From Chamaecrista fasciculata (Eukaryota; Streptophyta; Magnoliopsida; Fabales; Fabaceae), in NCBI GenBank assembly GCA_003254925.1, contig QANZ01004938.1:113680-177679 (forward strand): 64,000 nt of DNA, read 5' to 3'. How positions within the stretch are numbered: the stretch's first letter is position 1; every line of letters starts with the position of its first letter. Made by a program: the position numbers and the translations under genes. The notes beneath the pieces are model-generated. The model worked only from the letters and a program-made list of their open reading frames with translations. It made no database searches and was not told where the DNA came from. Shown piece after piece: positions 10,388 through 21,836 of the stretch.

Positions 10388-11307
10388 CTCGGTAGTCTTG
10401 AAAGCTGTACAAGCCCAGTAACAATTAAGTTGGAACAATTAGCTTGCCTGCAACCAAACTCAGTCTTTTAGTGTGTGCACAACAATTTGGCATGGTGAAG
10501 TCATAAGACTTTTTTTGGTTATTCATCAGTTATTTTCCCTTTTCATTCAGTGTCCAGTAGCAAGCTTCCTAATATCATTTGAAGTTTGACAGTAAGTTTC
10601 TCCTTATTTTACTCGGATTCTAGTTGATTCTACTCTTCTATACCTACTATTATGCCTAATACTCTTTGCGGTCCTTCCAAGGAAAGCTTAGTTTTTTTCC
10701 TTTTTCCTTGAAAAATGGGTTACTTACAAGACATCTCAGAATACAGATATAGTTCACCTTCTATCCCAATCAAAATTACTACATGCTAGCACTGTAGGAC
10801 ATAGTCTTTGAAGTTCCTGCTCCACACATCTCAGATTGGCTATGCTATTACAACAAATACTCATTGTCGTTTATTTCTTCCTCATCAATCATCACCCAGA
10901 GTAAAATACTCATCAGTTTTGAAGTAGAAAAAAGGCCTATCTCATTATCGTTTCTCTCTTTCGCATACTAACAAGAGATGATAAGATTTACAGTAAGCTG
11001 GCAAAGTCAGTTTATCCTTGTGGCAGCAAGCTGAACTAGCACAAAACAGATATATTGGTGTCTTATACTCTTATTGTGGTGAATCTTCACTTAAGACAAA
11101 TATGCATACCCAAAGAGTGTATTGTAGTTGTATTGCACTTCCCATTTACAATAGCCACCAACATTTAAAAGGAAAATCAACATAATCAACAGAGGACCTC
11201 GACTAATGCCATCAATTAGAAATACAAAGATAGCAACAGGGGTTCAAGGAATGCTAAGAAAGACCAAAATCAAGCACGAAACATCATGGAAGAGGGAGAA
11301 AACTCAC

Positions 11308-11545
11308 CTCTTTCGAACAAAACCGAGAGGATTAAGCTACCGTCACCGACAGAACTTTGCAGACCGGAAAAATCTGTGCGCCAAGGGGCAGTATCGGCGT
11401 GATTCCTCCTTAGTGGTTGCTACTACGCGAAGAATCAAGAGTGAGAAAACCCTGAACTCAAAAAAAAAGAAAAAAAGAAAAATCGACGCTGGGGCGTTTG
11501 AATTCAGTATTACGAAATTATTCTCCCAGTCTTGTATTACTTAGA
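11308..11545 (-). other. Probable 5'UTR exon of the Vma12-like gene
   Basis: On the minus strand this stretch is CT-rich, then GC-balanced, and ends at a strong donor, CGAAAGAG|GTGAGT, at 11308. A matching acceptor, TTGTACAG|CTTTC, lies at about 10402, 15 bp before the ATG at 10387. A 5'UTR intron of about 0.9 kb is therefore likely. The upstream edge is uncertain. Confidence 0.55.
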
Positions 11546-12931
11546 TGACTAAATTCTCGAAACCAATTAAATTTCTCCCCGAACAAAAAACAAACTCGAG
11601 GAATCTAAAGAATTGTTCGTGAAGGATCTAAGACAGGTAGGTATTCTAGCTGATAAAGCTTCAATGCGTCAACGGGTTTGACCGAAAAGAAAAGCTGAAA
11701 GCCTACCTCAGATCGCTGGAGATAGCAGGCGTTGCAGACGGTTAAGCAAGTACAGTGTGTCCCAACTCAGTCCCAGACTTCCAGAGACGATGTAGACGAT
11801 GGTGGGTGAGATGGTTCTTTCCTTTTCGTGCTATTGAGGGAAAAAAATGTCAAAAAGTCATTTTGGTCCTGAAGTTATGGGGTAAGTTTTATTTTGATGA
11901 TCAAACTATTTTTGGTTTCATTTTAGTCCTTAAACTTTGACTTTTATTCCAATTTAGTCCTCAAAATGTAATTTCGTCTAATTTTTACTGCCAATAGCCT
12001 AATAGTATGTGATTGAAGAGAATTTTTAATTTTGTCGTGTAAAAATTACAAAAAATAAAATTTGTTCAAGTGAGACTGTAAAAAAGGTGTGGAGCTACCG
12101 AATTATGTTAAGTTTTGATCGTTTCTTCTTTTTGTCTTCATTTATTTATTGTATGGGTTGCGCTTCCGCCTAATACAAAATCACCTAAATTTTCTTTGTT
12201 TTAGAATTCAAATAAATTATTTTAATATTTATAAACCACCTTGTATAGACAGNACCTTCTTGTATAGACAGTGAATTACAGATTTGGGGCGTTTTTTATT
12301 TCATAAATTAAAAAAGGAAAATTTACGTAAGTTGAACCTTGAGAACTTACTAATAAGTTCAAAACAATACGTCCAAATTTGATGAGTGCTTCCATATCGC
12401 ATATCAACAACGGGATTTAGGGCGTTTTATATGATAGCAAATCGGTTCAATTGTGGGGAAGAGGATTAGAGGAAACTGGAACTTACTATCAGTCATCAAT
12501 TGATGTCCACGATTCAACAAGTGAAGCGACTCCATGTGCCATGTGCTTGACCTGTAATCTATTGCCATCCAAACATATAAAATTCGAGTTGATTGAGATG
12601 GTAGTTTGGGAATTATTGAGAGTAAAATGGGGGGAGGGGGGGATGAAGTGATTTAAGAATTTAAATCAATAAATTTAATTGTAAGTTTTAATTAATGAGT
12701 GAAATAGGATGAATTAAAATATTTGCTGTAATAATTTGTAAATTACCATAAATAAATTAATTGATTACTTTTTCAAACCTTTAAATTGAGGGTTTTGAGA
12801 TAGTTTAAAATTTTAATTTTTTTTTCTTTTAATCTTTCATATTTTTAAATTTTAAATATTTATATATACTATCTGTTTTCATAAAAATATTACTGAAAAT
12901 TTTAAATTTTAACCCATTTCAATTCATCTAT
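11546..12931. other. Intergenic, AT-rich, with one repeat end
   Basis: No gene supported. At 11850-11970 there are three copies of an 'attttagtccttaaact'-like block, resembling one arm of the fold-back MULE ends seen elsewhere; no opposite arm or target duplication was found. A single N at 12253 lies between two copies of ttgtatagacag (12241-12252 and 12260-12271), another unmerged contig end. Confidence 0.5.
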
Positions 12932-13094
12932 TCTATACTATATGCCGATGTCTATATTATATGCCGATCCCCCGTTTTGGTTGTCCTATTTTTTTTTCTA
13001 AACTAGTATAAATTATAATTTACAAAACATGAAGGCAAAGTTTCAAGCACGCAAAGATTCGAACACGCGCGGGCGAAGCCCGCATGATTTCTAG
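12932..13094 (+). mobile_element. Short non-autonomous Helitron
   Basis: The 3' end is textbook: a perfect hairpin GCGGGC-GAA-GCCCGC (13069-13083), 7 bp later the terminal CTAG (13091-13094), followed by T. The proposed 5' end, TCTATACTATATGCC at 12932, matches plant Helitron starts, but a second similar motif at 12951 makes the left boundary uncertain and the base before it is not the expected A. The copy is only about 160 bp and codes for nothing; it depends on an autonomous Rep/helicase element elsewhere. Confidence 0.7.
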
Positions 13095-14603
13095 TTAATA
13101 ATATCTAATATCAATAAAAAGTAATATATCATTAGTTTTTTTTTATTATTAAAATACCAATCGATGAGATAATTTATTAATTTATCTACTTTCGGGCCCA
13201 ACAAAAAAATTTGCTTTGCTTCATTTTATTTCACCCTATCTCTTCTCACTCCATTCCACCCCATCACACTGTTCAAAAATTACCAATGCCCTTAATTAGA
13301 ACGGATTTTGTTCTCAATGGATTCACTCGACGACGTCGTTTCCAGTATAGATGAAATTCACTACACCTCTCCCTAACAATTTGGATCATTTTAACAATGA
13401 AACAAAATATTTTATACATATATAAATAGAAAGAAAACAATGTAATACTCACTCATACTTCCTATGATGTGTATACTTTGAAGTTGCAACGAATTAAAAC
13501 TAGCTTGGATTTTTCAAGACAATAACTATAATTTTGTTTCCTGAAATACGTTTTTTCCATGTCAATGTCAAATAGTTCTCAACGAATATATATATATATT
13601 TCATTATTTGAAAAATTGATGTGTTGTCTTTTTTATCATCAAAATAATTGACGAAGAGATAACAAAGATCGGTTTAGTTGTTAAATAATCAACTCATAGA
13701 GTTTAATTTTCGCTGTTAATGTAAAAATCTTTATTGGTAAACGATATATAACTATCTTTATAAACACTTATAAAGTCTAAAGATATATTCTGACCTTAGT
13801 GAGTCCTCGATAACCAATTCACCTAAAAATTTGTTATAAAAAAATGATGGGAGATAAAGTTATTTTCAAATTTTTTAAGAACTGGTGTATCTATCGTTAT
13901 ATCTCTAAGGATGATAAGATTAATATCCTTTTCCATTTTAAATTGTCACAATGGATGTGCAAGAAGACAGTTCATAAATGACGTTGACAAATAAATATAT
14001 AGAATTATAAATGTAACTATCAAAGAAACAAATAAATAAATATATAGATGTGATAAGGTGAGCTTAGGCTTGAGATAAGGATCACTTTATTTAATCACAT
14101 TATTATTATTATTATTATTATTTAATAATTTTATAAAATAAGTAATGCATTTTTAATTTTGTATTGTAATTTATTTATATTGTCTTAATCGTATACTTCC
14201 CAGCATGCAGCTTCCTCGAAGACCAAAGTCAATGTAGATTCTTTGATCGAAATTTGTGCATGCCACCTCAAGATCAAGATGGTTCGAGAGAATGTGTATA
14301 TATTGTAGTAGTTGCAGTGCCAGATTGAAGCTATAAATTACTTGTAGAGAATTGATATAGAATAGCTTGACTAATTTCTACAGCCACCACTTGTTGAAAC
14401 TTAAAACTTTTTATTTTCATTTCTTGGACGCAATTTTTGACGTTGTCCTTTTTAGACCACCCATTGTTCGCTCTTTTGCCTTATATTTGGTTATCCATTC
14501 ATGTGCATCGCAATGCATAAGTCCCTCGCTTGCCACGTATCACCTTCATTTTTCACCATTCTCTTCATCTATTTAATATTCATTGCTGTCAATATTAAAA
14601 CAA
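13095..14603. other. Intergenic, AT-rich
   Basis: No gene, RNA or clear transposon seen. It contains an (ATT)n microsatellite near 14098-14123. Confidence 0.5.
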
Positions 14604-14832
14604 GGTAATATTAACGAGTGCTCTAAGGGTACTTGTTAAAGTGCATTTATTGCATTATGAAAATGAAAAATCTACTTTGAAAAAGAAAATTTACCTCAAA
14701 ATTTTCTTTTTCAAAATTATTGCTTCATTAAAATTCTGAGATAAATTTCTTTTTTCAAAGTAGGATTTCCATTTTCAGAATGTAATAAATGCATCTTAAC
14801 AAGTGTCCCAAGTACACTCGTTAACATTATCC
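14604..14832. mobile_element. MULE-type MITE, long fold-back
   Basis: The whole 229-bp element is one imperfect hairpin: the left half (ggtaatattaacgagtgctc..) and the reverse complement of the right half (ggataatgttaacgagtgta..) match over about 105 bp. Flanks are ttaaaacaa (14595-14603) and ttaaagcaa (14833-14841), a 9-bp duplication with one change. Size, fold-back structure and 9-bp duplication fit a Mutator-derived MITE. No coding content. Confidence 0.8.
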
Positions 14833-14841
14833 TTAAAGCAA

Positions 14842-16807
14842 AACTATTTGATACAAATAATTAATTTAGCATCTTGCTTGTTGCTATTTTCAACTTAAAA
14901 ACAGACCTTCTTTTTTGGCCAAACAACTATAAAACAGACATGTGTTTAGGCATTAGAGGATGGATATGCATCAAGAAACACCAACCCACACGAAATTCAG
15001 ATGTTTTTGGCTTTTTGCGTCATAATCCAAAATTGTTGCGTACGGATATATATTATTTACAATGTAATGTTCCGAGCAAACATGCATATATTTAAGTTTT
15101 CTTTTTGGTTGTTGTTTTTAGTTTTGGTGCATACGTACGTGAGAATGTATATTTGTTATAGTTGTCCTAAATAGTGGATTTAATTATACTTTCGAGTTTA
15201 AATTAGAGTTCTATGTTAATGAACTGTTAACTAGATAAAACGCTTTAAAGGTCAATATTGAGAAATTAGTCCTCAGTAGCAGGCAGCATAATTAATGTTC
15301 AAATTTTAAGACTAGACTAATTATTTTATACGTATACCCACTATATATATTATATTAATGTTGTCAATTAAGACTTGCTCATCCCAACGTTGACTTTAGA
15401 CTGGGGCCTTTCAGGGATTCAACACAATTACATAATCAAACAATGAAAGAAAAGGATTAATTAATTATTCATGAAATGACTCAAGAATATGAATTTATAT
15501 GTATATGACTCAGAATTAATATTTTTTTTCTTTGATTTTGGTCGGCTAATTAATTTCTAATTACTTAGTTCAGCGCTCTTCAACCATTGGGGTGTAAAGA
15601 TAATTTTCAAATTATACACCATTTCAATCAAATATGTTTTTAAAAGAAAAATACGTATGTATTTACAATTATGTTTCAGATTTCTTGACAACTAATCAAT
15701 ATACTCATTTTTGTTTCTTTTACGTGAAGTTAATGTTTAAAAAAAATTCTGTTTAAAAAATAGTTAAAAAAATGTTTAAATTCGTTCAAGACTTTGCATT
15801 GAATGATTAATTAAAAACATGCTAACTTAACTGCGAGAGGAAAACATTGCCACAAAATGCATGACAAAAGGATTCCCCGAGCGTAATAAGCAATATTATC
15901 ATGCTTTCTCTCTCTCCCATTATATATATTAGGGTGTTTTGTGTGCCTATAAAATTTAAAATAATTTGATTAAAAATATATAACAACGACATTTTCACCA
16001 ACGCGGAATTATTTGTAATAGAAAAAAAGTTATCCGTAATATTTGAAATAAATAGAAAAAAATGGGTTTGGATAATAAACTTTGAAAGGAACAAACATGG
16101 TTGAACATGGACTCAACGTGGATGTTGGTTTATTGTTTTAAGGTTAAACATAACGTGGGTGAATTTTTATTATTGTTTATATTTATTTTTATGTATTATA
16201 TTTAAATTAATTTATTTTATATTATAATTTTAAATGACCGATTACTAGAAAATTGTTTCAGACATATAATATTGTATAGATATATATATATATATATATA
16301 AAATCATATTCTCTCTCTTTATATATATAGGAGTATGATTTTGTTTTCGGCAAAATATTCTTATATGAATGATATTGTTATTGCTTTGACTTTCTTTAAG
16401 GATTATCGAGTCAATTAATTGATATTCACAAAGCAGTCACGCAGAAACCATGAATGCCTGCGATTAGCCTAACTATATGCACATGCACTCTTTCTTATTT
16501 GGCGGCTGATCAGCTCTTGCCATTTACATCAACATTAATGAAAAGTTCATTTTATATGAACATTTTATACATATATTTGTAAAGTTCATTTATTTATTTT
16601 AATTAAAGTATAATGTATGTTTTTGAAGTTGTATATGAGCTTAGATATTAGTTTAGGAAATTGGTACATGACTTATATTTAAAACTGTGCAATATATATT
16701 TCTATTTTCAATTTTTTTAATGAAAATATGATAAAAGTTTTTAGATTAAATAACAAAATAATATCTTAATAAATATAATCTAAAATTATATATCATCTGA
16801 TTTCAAA
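14842..16807. other. Intergenic, AT-rich
   Basis: No gene supported; the few open frames are short and of low complexity. A (TA)n microsatellite lies at 16280-16301. Confidence 0.5.
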
Positions 16808-17311
16808 NNNNNNNNNNNNNNNNNNNNNNNNNNNNNNNNNNNNNNNNNNNNNNNNNNNNNNNNNNNNNNNNNNNNNNNNNNNNNNNNNNNNNNNNNNNNN
16901 NNNNNNNNNNNNNNNNNNNNNNNNNNNNNNNNNNNNNNNNNNNNNNNNNNNNNNNNNNNNNNNNNNNNNNNNNNNNNNNNNNNNNNNNNNNNNNNNNNNN
17001 NNNNNNNNNNNNNNNNNNNNNNNNNNNNNNNNNNNNNNNNNNNNNNNNNNNNNNNNNNNNNNNNNNNNNNNNNNNNNNNNNNNNNNNNNNNNNNNNNNNN
17101 NNNNNNNNNNNNNNNNNNNNNNNNNNNNNNNNNNNNNNNNNNNNNNNNNNNNNNNNNNNNNNNNNNNNNNNNNNNNNNNNNNNNNNNNNNNNNNNNNNNN
17201 NNNNNNNNNNNNNNNNNNNNNNNNNNNNNNNNNNNNNNNNNNNNNNNNNNNNNNNNNNNNNNNNNNNNNNNNNNNNNNNNNNNNNNNNNNNNNNNNNNNN
17301 NNNNNNNNNNN
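16808..17311. other. Assembly gap (504 N)
   Basis: Unsequenced run between AT-rich intergenic sequence and the promoter side of the CCR-like gene. Confidence 1.
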
Positions 17312-17870
17312 CATGTGGAAGATTGCAAGTACACAAGCAGGTTTTACGATTCATTCGTGCTGTAAATTTTATTTATCATCATTAAAAAAAATGTACATAT
17401 TGATTTTATTATTAATAATTATAATAATAGTTCAACTTAATTTCTAATAAAATAATTTTGTAACGAAGAATTATTAAAATAATTTATCTAAAATTTATAA
17501 AAATATTTCTCACTTTTCAGAATTCAGTTTTGACACAACAATTAAAGCAAATTTTTATGTGCTAAAAAATAAAAAAAGCTACTATAACCTGAGTTTAATT
17601 TGGACAGAGAGAATAAAATAAATAATTCGGGCATGTTTGGGTAATTGAATACGGGTAGTTAGCTGTGAAGCAAGGCACGCACATTCCCACCAAACAACAT
17701 TTATCGTCCGTTGAAAACTCAATCCCTCTCTCTCTCGTGTGTGGGTGTGTGTGTTCGTGTACGCGCGTGTCCATCTCTCAAAAACTGCAACTACCTCTTA
17801 CCTATCTACCCTCCACACTCTTTGAATGCTAATCGCTAACTCCCCTCTTTTTCTCCTTTCTTTCTTTCTT

Positions 17871-17884
17871 TATATATATATAAC
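17871..17884 (+). promoter_or_regulatory. Candidate TATA box of the CCR-like gene
   Basis: TATATATATATAA lies about 140 bp before the ATG at 18023 and is followed by a CT-rich leader typical of plant 5'UTRs. A (TCTA)n tract at about 18003-18020 abuts the start codon. The transcription start is inferred, not seen. Confidence 0.4.
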
Positions 17885-18022
17885 TCCTCATTCTTCACTC
17901 TCTCCTCACACGTCTCCGTAACTTCCTTCTTCTGCTTCTTCTTCCTAATTAAATTTACTCTGAATCCCGAAACTTCCAAATCTTCCTTCGACATCCACCT
18001 GTCTATCTATCTATCTATCTCT

Positions 18023-21000
18023 ATGGCGCCCTCATTTCATGATCCAACTGTAACCACCGTCTGTGTGATGGACGCTTCCGGCCACCTTGGTTTCAATCTC
18101 GTCAATCGACTCCTCCAAAGAGGTTACACCGTCCACGCCTCCGTTCAAGACCACGGTTCATTTTCTTCCCTCTCTCTGTTTTCTTCTGTTTCCGCCATTG
18201 ATTTTTCCGCTCTTATTTGCTGAAATCTTGTTTCGGTGTTTTTCGTCTTTTCTCAGGCGAAGAGCAATTCCGCGGGATCTCGGCGGATTCCGGTAAGCTC
18301 AAGATTTTCCGATCGGACCCCTTCGATTACCATAGCATCGTCGATGCGCTAAAAGGTTGCTCTGGATTGTTCTACAATTTCGAGCCCCCTCAGGATCAGC
18401 CAAACTATGATGTAAGCTTCGTTCATCTCTTTACCAAATCAAATTGTTGAGATTTCCAAACTTTCGTTTCGCTGATTGCAAACTTGCCCCTTGGTTTGGA
18501 CATTTACGGAATGAGTTAATGCATGCGTTTTCTGTGCGGATAGTGGTTGGGATAAGTATAACAGAGTTTGGGATAAGTATAACTAAGTTTGTTTACGTTT
18601 GTCATTAAGTGGTTCCGTTACGTTTAGGAACCATTTTAGAATTATGCATATATTTGTTATTTTTTAAATTAAAATCTCTATTTACACATTTTTGTGAATG
18701 ATTAGTACTGCAAATTGTTATTTTTTATTTTTTGGTAAAACAAGGACAAAGCAGGCTAAGAACTAATTAGACGAAGGAAACAAACTCCTTTCCTATCCAC
18801 ATCATAGCGGTCAATACAGTCAATAGGACAACTTTCATACTCAACGATACCTCGTTGATACCTCTAGGGAGCGAGTGGGCATGATTTGCAAGCGAATCCT
18901 TTACCTCTTTGAAAACATGCCAAACTTGACAATTCCAATCTTCATAAGAAATAATTTCTCTAATGCGCTTCACCAAACGAATACATGTGCTCATTGTTAA
19001 CATCATTCTTGATCATCTCAACCAGAATACATGCAAATTGTTATCTTTATAGAAGCTTTTTGTCATGCCTCCTTATTAGTACTCTTTATAATAAAGAGTA
19101 AAAACTCTTACCTAAATCTAATCATTTCATTTAAATTATGGGAGATGTGATTGCATAATTTGTTGATGAGTCCATATATGTAAAAAATAAAAAGTACTAA
19201 TAAAGATTATGCACGGAAAGAAAGGAGTCAATTAACAATTTCACATAGAAAGAACAAAAATTTGAATTTCAAAGAAAACAATAATTGATAGGGCTTAATT
19301 CTTAGTTGTTGTAATAAGGGCAAGATTTACGCACAATTCTTTATATTTTTTATATAAGATTTCTCAATAAAAATAGGATATGTGATAATTTTTTTTTGCA
19401 TGATCAATCATAATAGGGAGAGAAAATTAAATATATATTTTTGCATAATCAATCTTATAAATTTTTTTCTACCAAAAAAAAATTCTTAATAAATTTTTTT
19501 TGGCCTGATAACAAACATATAAATAATTACATATAATTTTTTTTTCTTTTAATAAATGGACTTCAACTTAAGTTTTTCCTAGTTTATCCAATTTCAAACC
19601 CTCCAACCTACAATAATTGTAGATGCACATATGCGAAAAAAATAATAGAAATGAAGCCAATTATACAGTTGTAGCTTGAGTTGGGTAATCCTCCCTTGCC
19701 CAAATAATCGATATAAATTACTAAATTATGTCTTTGTCATCGACTAGCTAGGACTAAGCCAAAATCAGTGGCCTACCACCCCGTGAGTATCAGCTTAGTA
19801 TACCTAAATCATAGATCATAAATAGTTTATTATTATAAAAATCAAGTTAATAGTAGTCATGTAAACGTGGGTATATATGTAAATTAATATACCCACACAT
19901 ACATGTACCCATTCTTTTACCTTGGTTCACCATGTTTTTTTCTTCCAAAGAATTGACCCCAAAAAATTCAAGTCAAAGCCGGCGGTATCCAAAAACTAGG
20001 TAGAAAAAGTCAATTCAGGTGTATCATTCTTGTGGAGGTACGTGAGACCAAAATGTGCTCTGACTGCTGAATTAAAGATTGGCGGACGGAAAAGAAGAAT
20101 CTTATTTGGATTATTCTGACCAAGCTTAGGATGTTACAAATTAGTACTATTACTTTTCAAAAGTTGAAAAAAAAAATTAAGAAAATATAACAAAATCTTC
20201 TAATACCATCTACTTTATTTTTTTTTTGGTTTAATCTTTATATATTACACAGATTAATTAAAACGAACAAAAGAAATCTGATTGTTGAATGATGGTGCAG
20301 GAATACATGGCGGATGTAGAGGTAAGAGCTGCACACAACGTACTTGAAGCTTGTGCTCAAACGGAAACCATTGATAAAGTGGTATTTACATCTTCGGCCA
20401 CGGCAGTGGTTTGGAGGGAAGATCGCAAGTCCCTGGATCTAGACCTGGACGAGAGACACTGGAGCGATGTTAATTTATGCCGTAAGTTCAAGGTAATCAT
20501 ATCAATTGTACATATATACATAAATTTACTGAAAACTACAAAGCTGGATTAGGATAAATCTAACCTTGAGTTCACAGTTGAGGGCAGTTTCCGGCACGTA
20601 GGGGTCGTCGGAACCTGCAAACGAGAATGCACAGGGGTTCCCTGCGATTCTTCTCCGATGCTTAAGTAAGAGAGAGAAAGTTTGAGAGTTTGAATATTTT
20701 TAGAGAGAGAGAGTCGTTACCTTAGAAAGGTCCTCCCCCTTTTCCTTTTATCCTCCTTCCCTTTTGTCTCATGTTCGTACGAGGTCCCCCTCTGAGACGT
20801 TAGGGGTGTACTCGGGATGTGTGAGGAAAAGGGGGTTGGTGTAGGTTTCTGCTTTTGACGTGACAGCTATCACTGCCAGGGTACGGTGGGATTTCCAACC
20901 TTCTCTCCTGGTTGTCAGTGATAGCCAAGAGTGCTTTTCATGGTTTGGTCTGCGCGCAGGGGGCGTTTTAGTCCTTTTGCGTGTCCTTCTTGTCCTGTCA

Positions 21001-21836
21001 CGTGCTTTCACGGATCCTGGCATTTAATGCCAATATCTTGGCATTAAATGCTTGAGTGTGGGAGGGGGAACCTGCCTGGGTTGCCTCTCCGTCGGGTATC
21101 CTTTATGCCCTGGATAACAACTACGAGGGGCCATTCCGAGGAGTGTATATCACTAGTCCCTCCGAAAGGTCCGAGGGGGAGTCCGCGCCGTCGGCTTCCG
21201 AGGGGTGTATATCATTTACAAGATTGAATTATTAATGAGTATATATGGTTGGATGTGAATTAATTATTAGATTAGATAGATATTGATGGATGTTGAGTGA
21301 TGGTGAGTGCAGTTATGGCACGGGATGTCTAAGACGCTAGCGGAGAAGACGGCGTGGGCTTTGGCTATGGACCGTGGTGTGAACATGGTCTCCATCAACG
21401 CTGGCTTATTAATGGACGATCAAGATCTCTCCATCAATAACCCCTATTTGAGAGGAGCCGCTGAGATGTACGAGGATGGAGTCTTCGTCACCGTTGATTT
21501 GGACTCCTTGATCCAAGCTCATATCTGTGTCTACGAAGACATCTCATCCTACGGTCGTTATTTGTGCTTCAATCACATCATCAACACTCACCAAGACGCC
21601 CTTCATCTCGCTCGCAAGCTAACCCCTTCTGCTCCCTCAATGCCCCAAAGGTCAGTCTTTTTTTTTTAAAAAAAAAACTTTTCACTTTAATTAAACAAAT
21701 CAATCAAAATTGATTATTTTATTGAGATTCATTTGATTGATTCATGTTGTGCAGCGATGACTTGGGTAAAAGGTTTATTGAACAAAGAATAAGCAACAAG
21801 AAATTGAACAAATTGATGGTGGACTTTGAGGGTTGA
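18023..21836 (+). CDS. Cinnamoyl-CoA-reductase-like NAD(P)-binding protein
   Basis: Five exons, 18023-18155, 18257-18411, 20301-20492, 21313-21650 and 21755-21836, give a 299-residue protein of the extended short-chain dehydrogenase family. The N-terminal Rossmann strand reads VCVMDASGHLGFNLV, a variant of the usual TGxxGxxG. Further family motifs are VVFTSSATAVVWRED and EKTAWALAMDRGVNMVSINAGL. At the catalytic site the usual YxxxK is HxxxK (WHGMSK, residues about 162-167), and the NWYCYGK signature of true cinnamoyl-CoA reductases is absent. It matches the CCR-like SNL6 group rather than lignin CCRs, so its substrate is unknown. Intron 2 holds a LINE fragment and intron 3 a GC-rich LTR. A second possible donor exists inside exon 3 (TGCC|GTAAGTT, about 20480), but using it would break the frame. 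Confidence 0.88.
18740..19010 (-). pseudogene. LINE RNase H-domain fragment in intron 2
   Basis: The minus strand reads an open frame of about 79 codons (19006-18767) with CIRLVKRIREII, WNCQVWHVFKE and DSLANHAHSLPRG in order. This is the C-terminal end of the plant LINE-type RNase H domain (consensus order: helix, HV-R-AN, A-D-LA--GH). The rest of the element is missing. It lies antisense in the large second intron of the CCR-like gene. Confidence 0.7.
20567..21220 (-). mobile_element. Solo LTR-like insertion, GC-rich, in intron 3
   Basis: About 650 bp, much more GC-rich than the intron around it, bounded by TG..CA (tgagttcac at 20567; tttaca to 21220). On the minus strand a TATA-like ggataaaagg (near 20745) is followed by acttaagcatcggag (near 20663) and a U5-like gttccgacgac stretch, the usual order in plant Gypsy LTRs. 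A perfect palindrome (arms gcatttaatgcca, about 21020-21052) lies inside. No internal retroelement domain and no clear 5-bp duplication are present, so solo LTR is inferred. Confidence 0.55.

Noticed and set aside
20480..20492. Earlier donor site in CCR-like exon 3 (TGCC|GTAAGTT)
   Set aside because: Its use would shift the frame of exon 4; the next donor 12 bp on keeps frame and the conserved KFKLWH junction.
20769..21023. Minus-strand frame of 84 codons
   Set aside because: Lies inside the LTR; arginine-rich by composition, with no retroelement domain.
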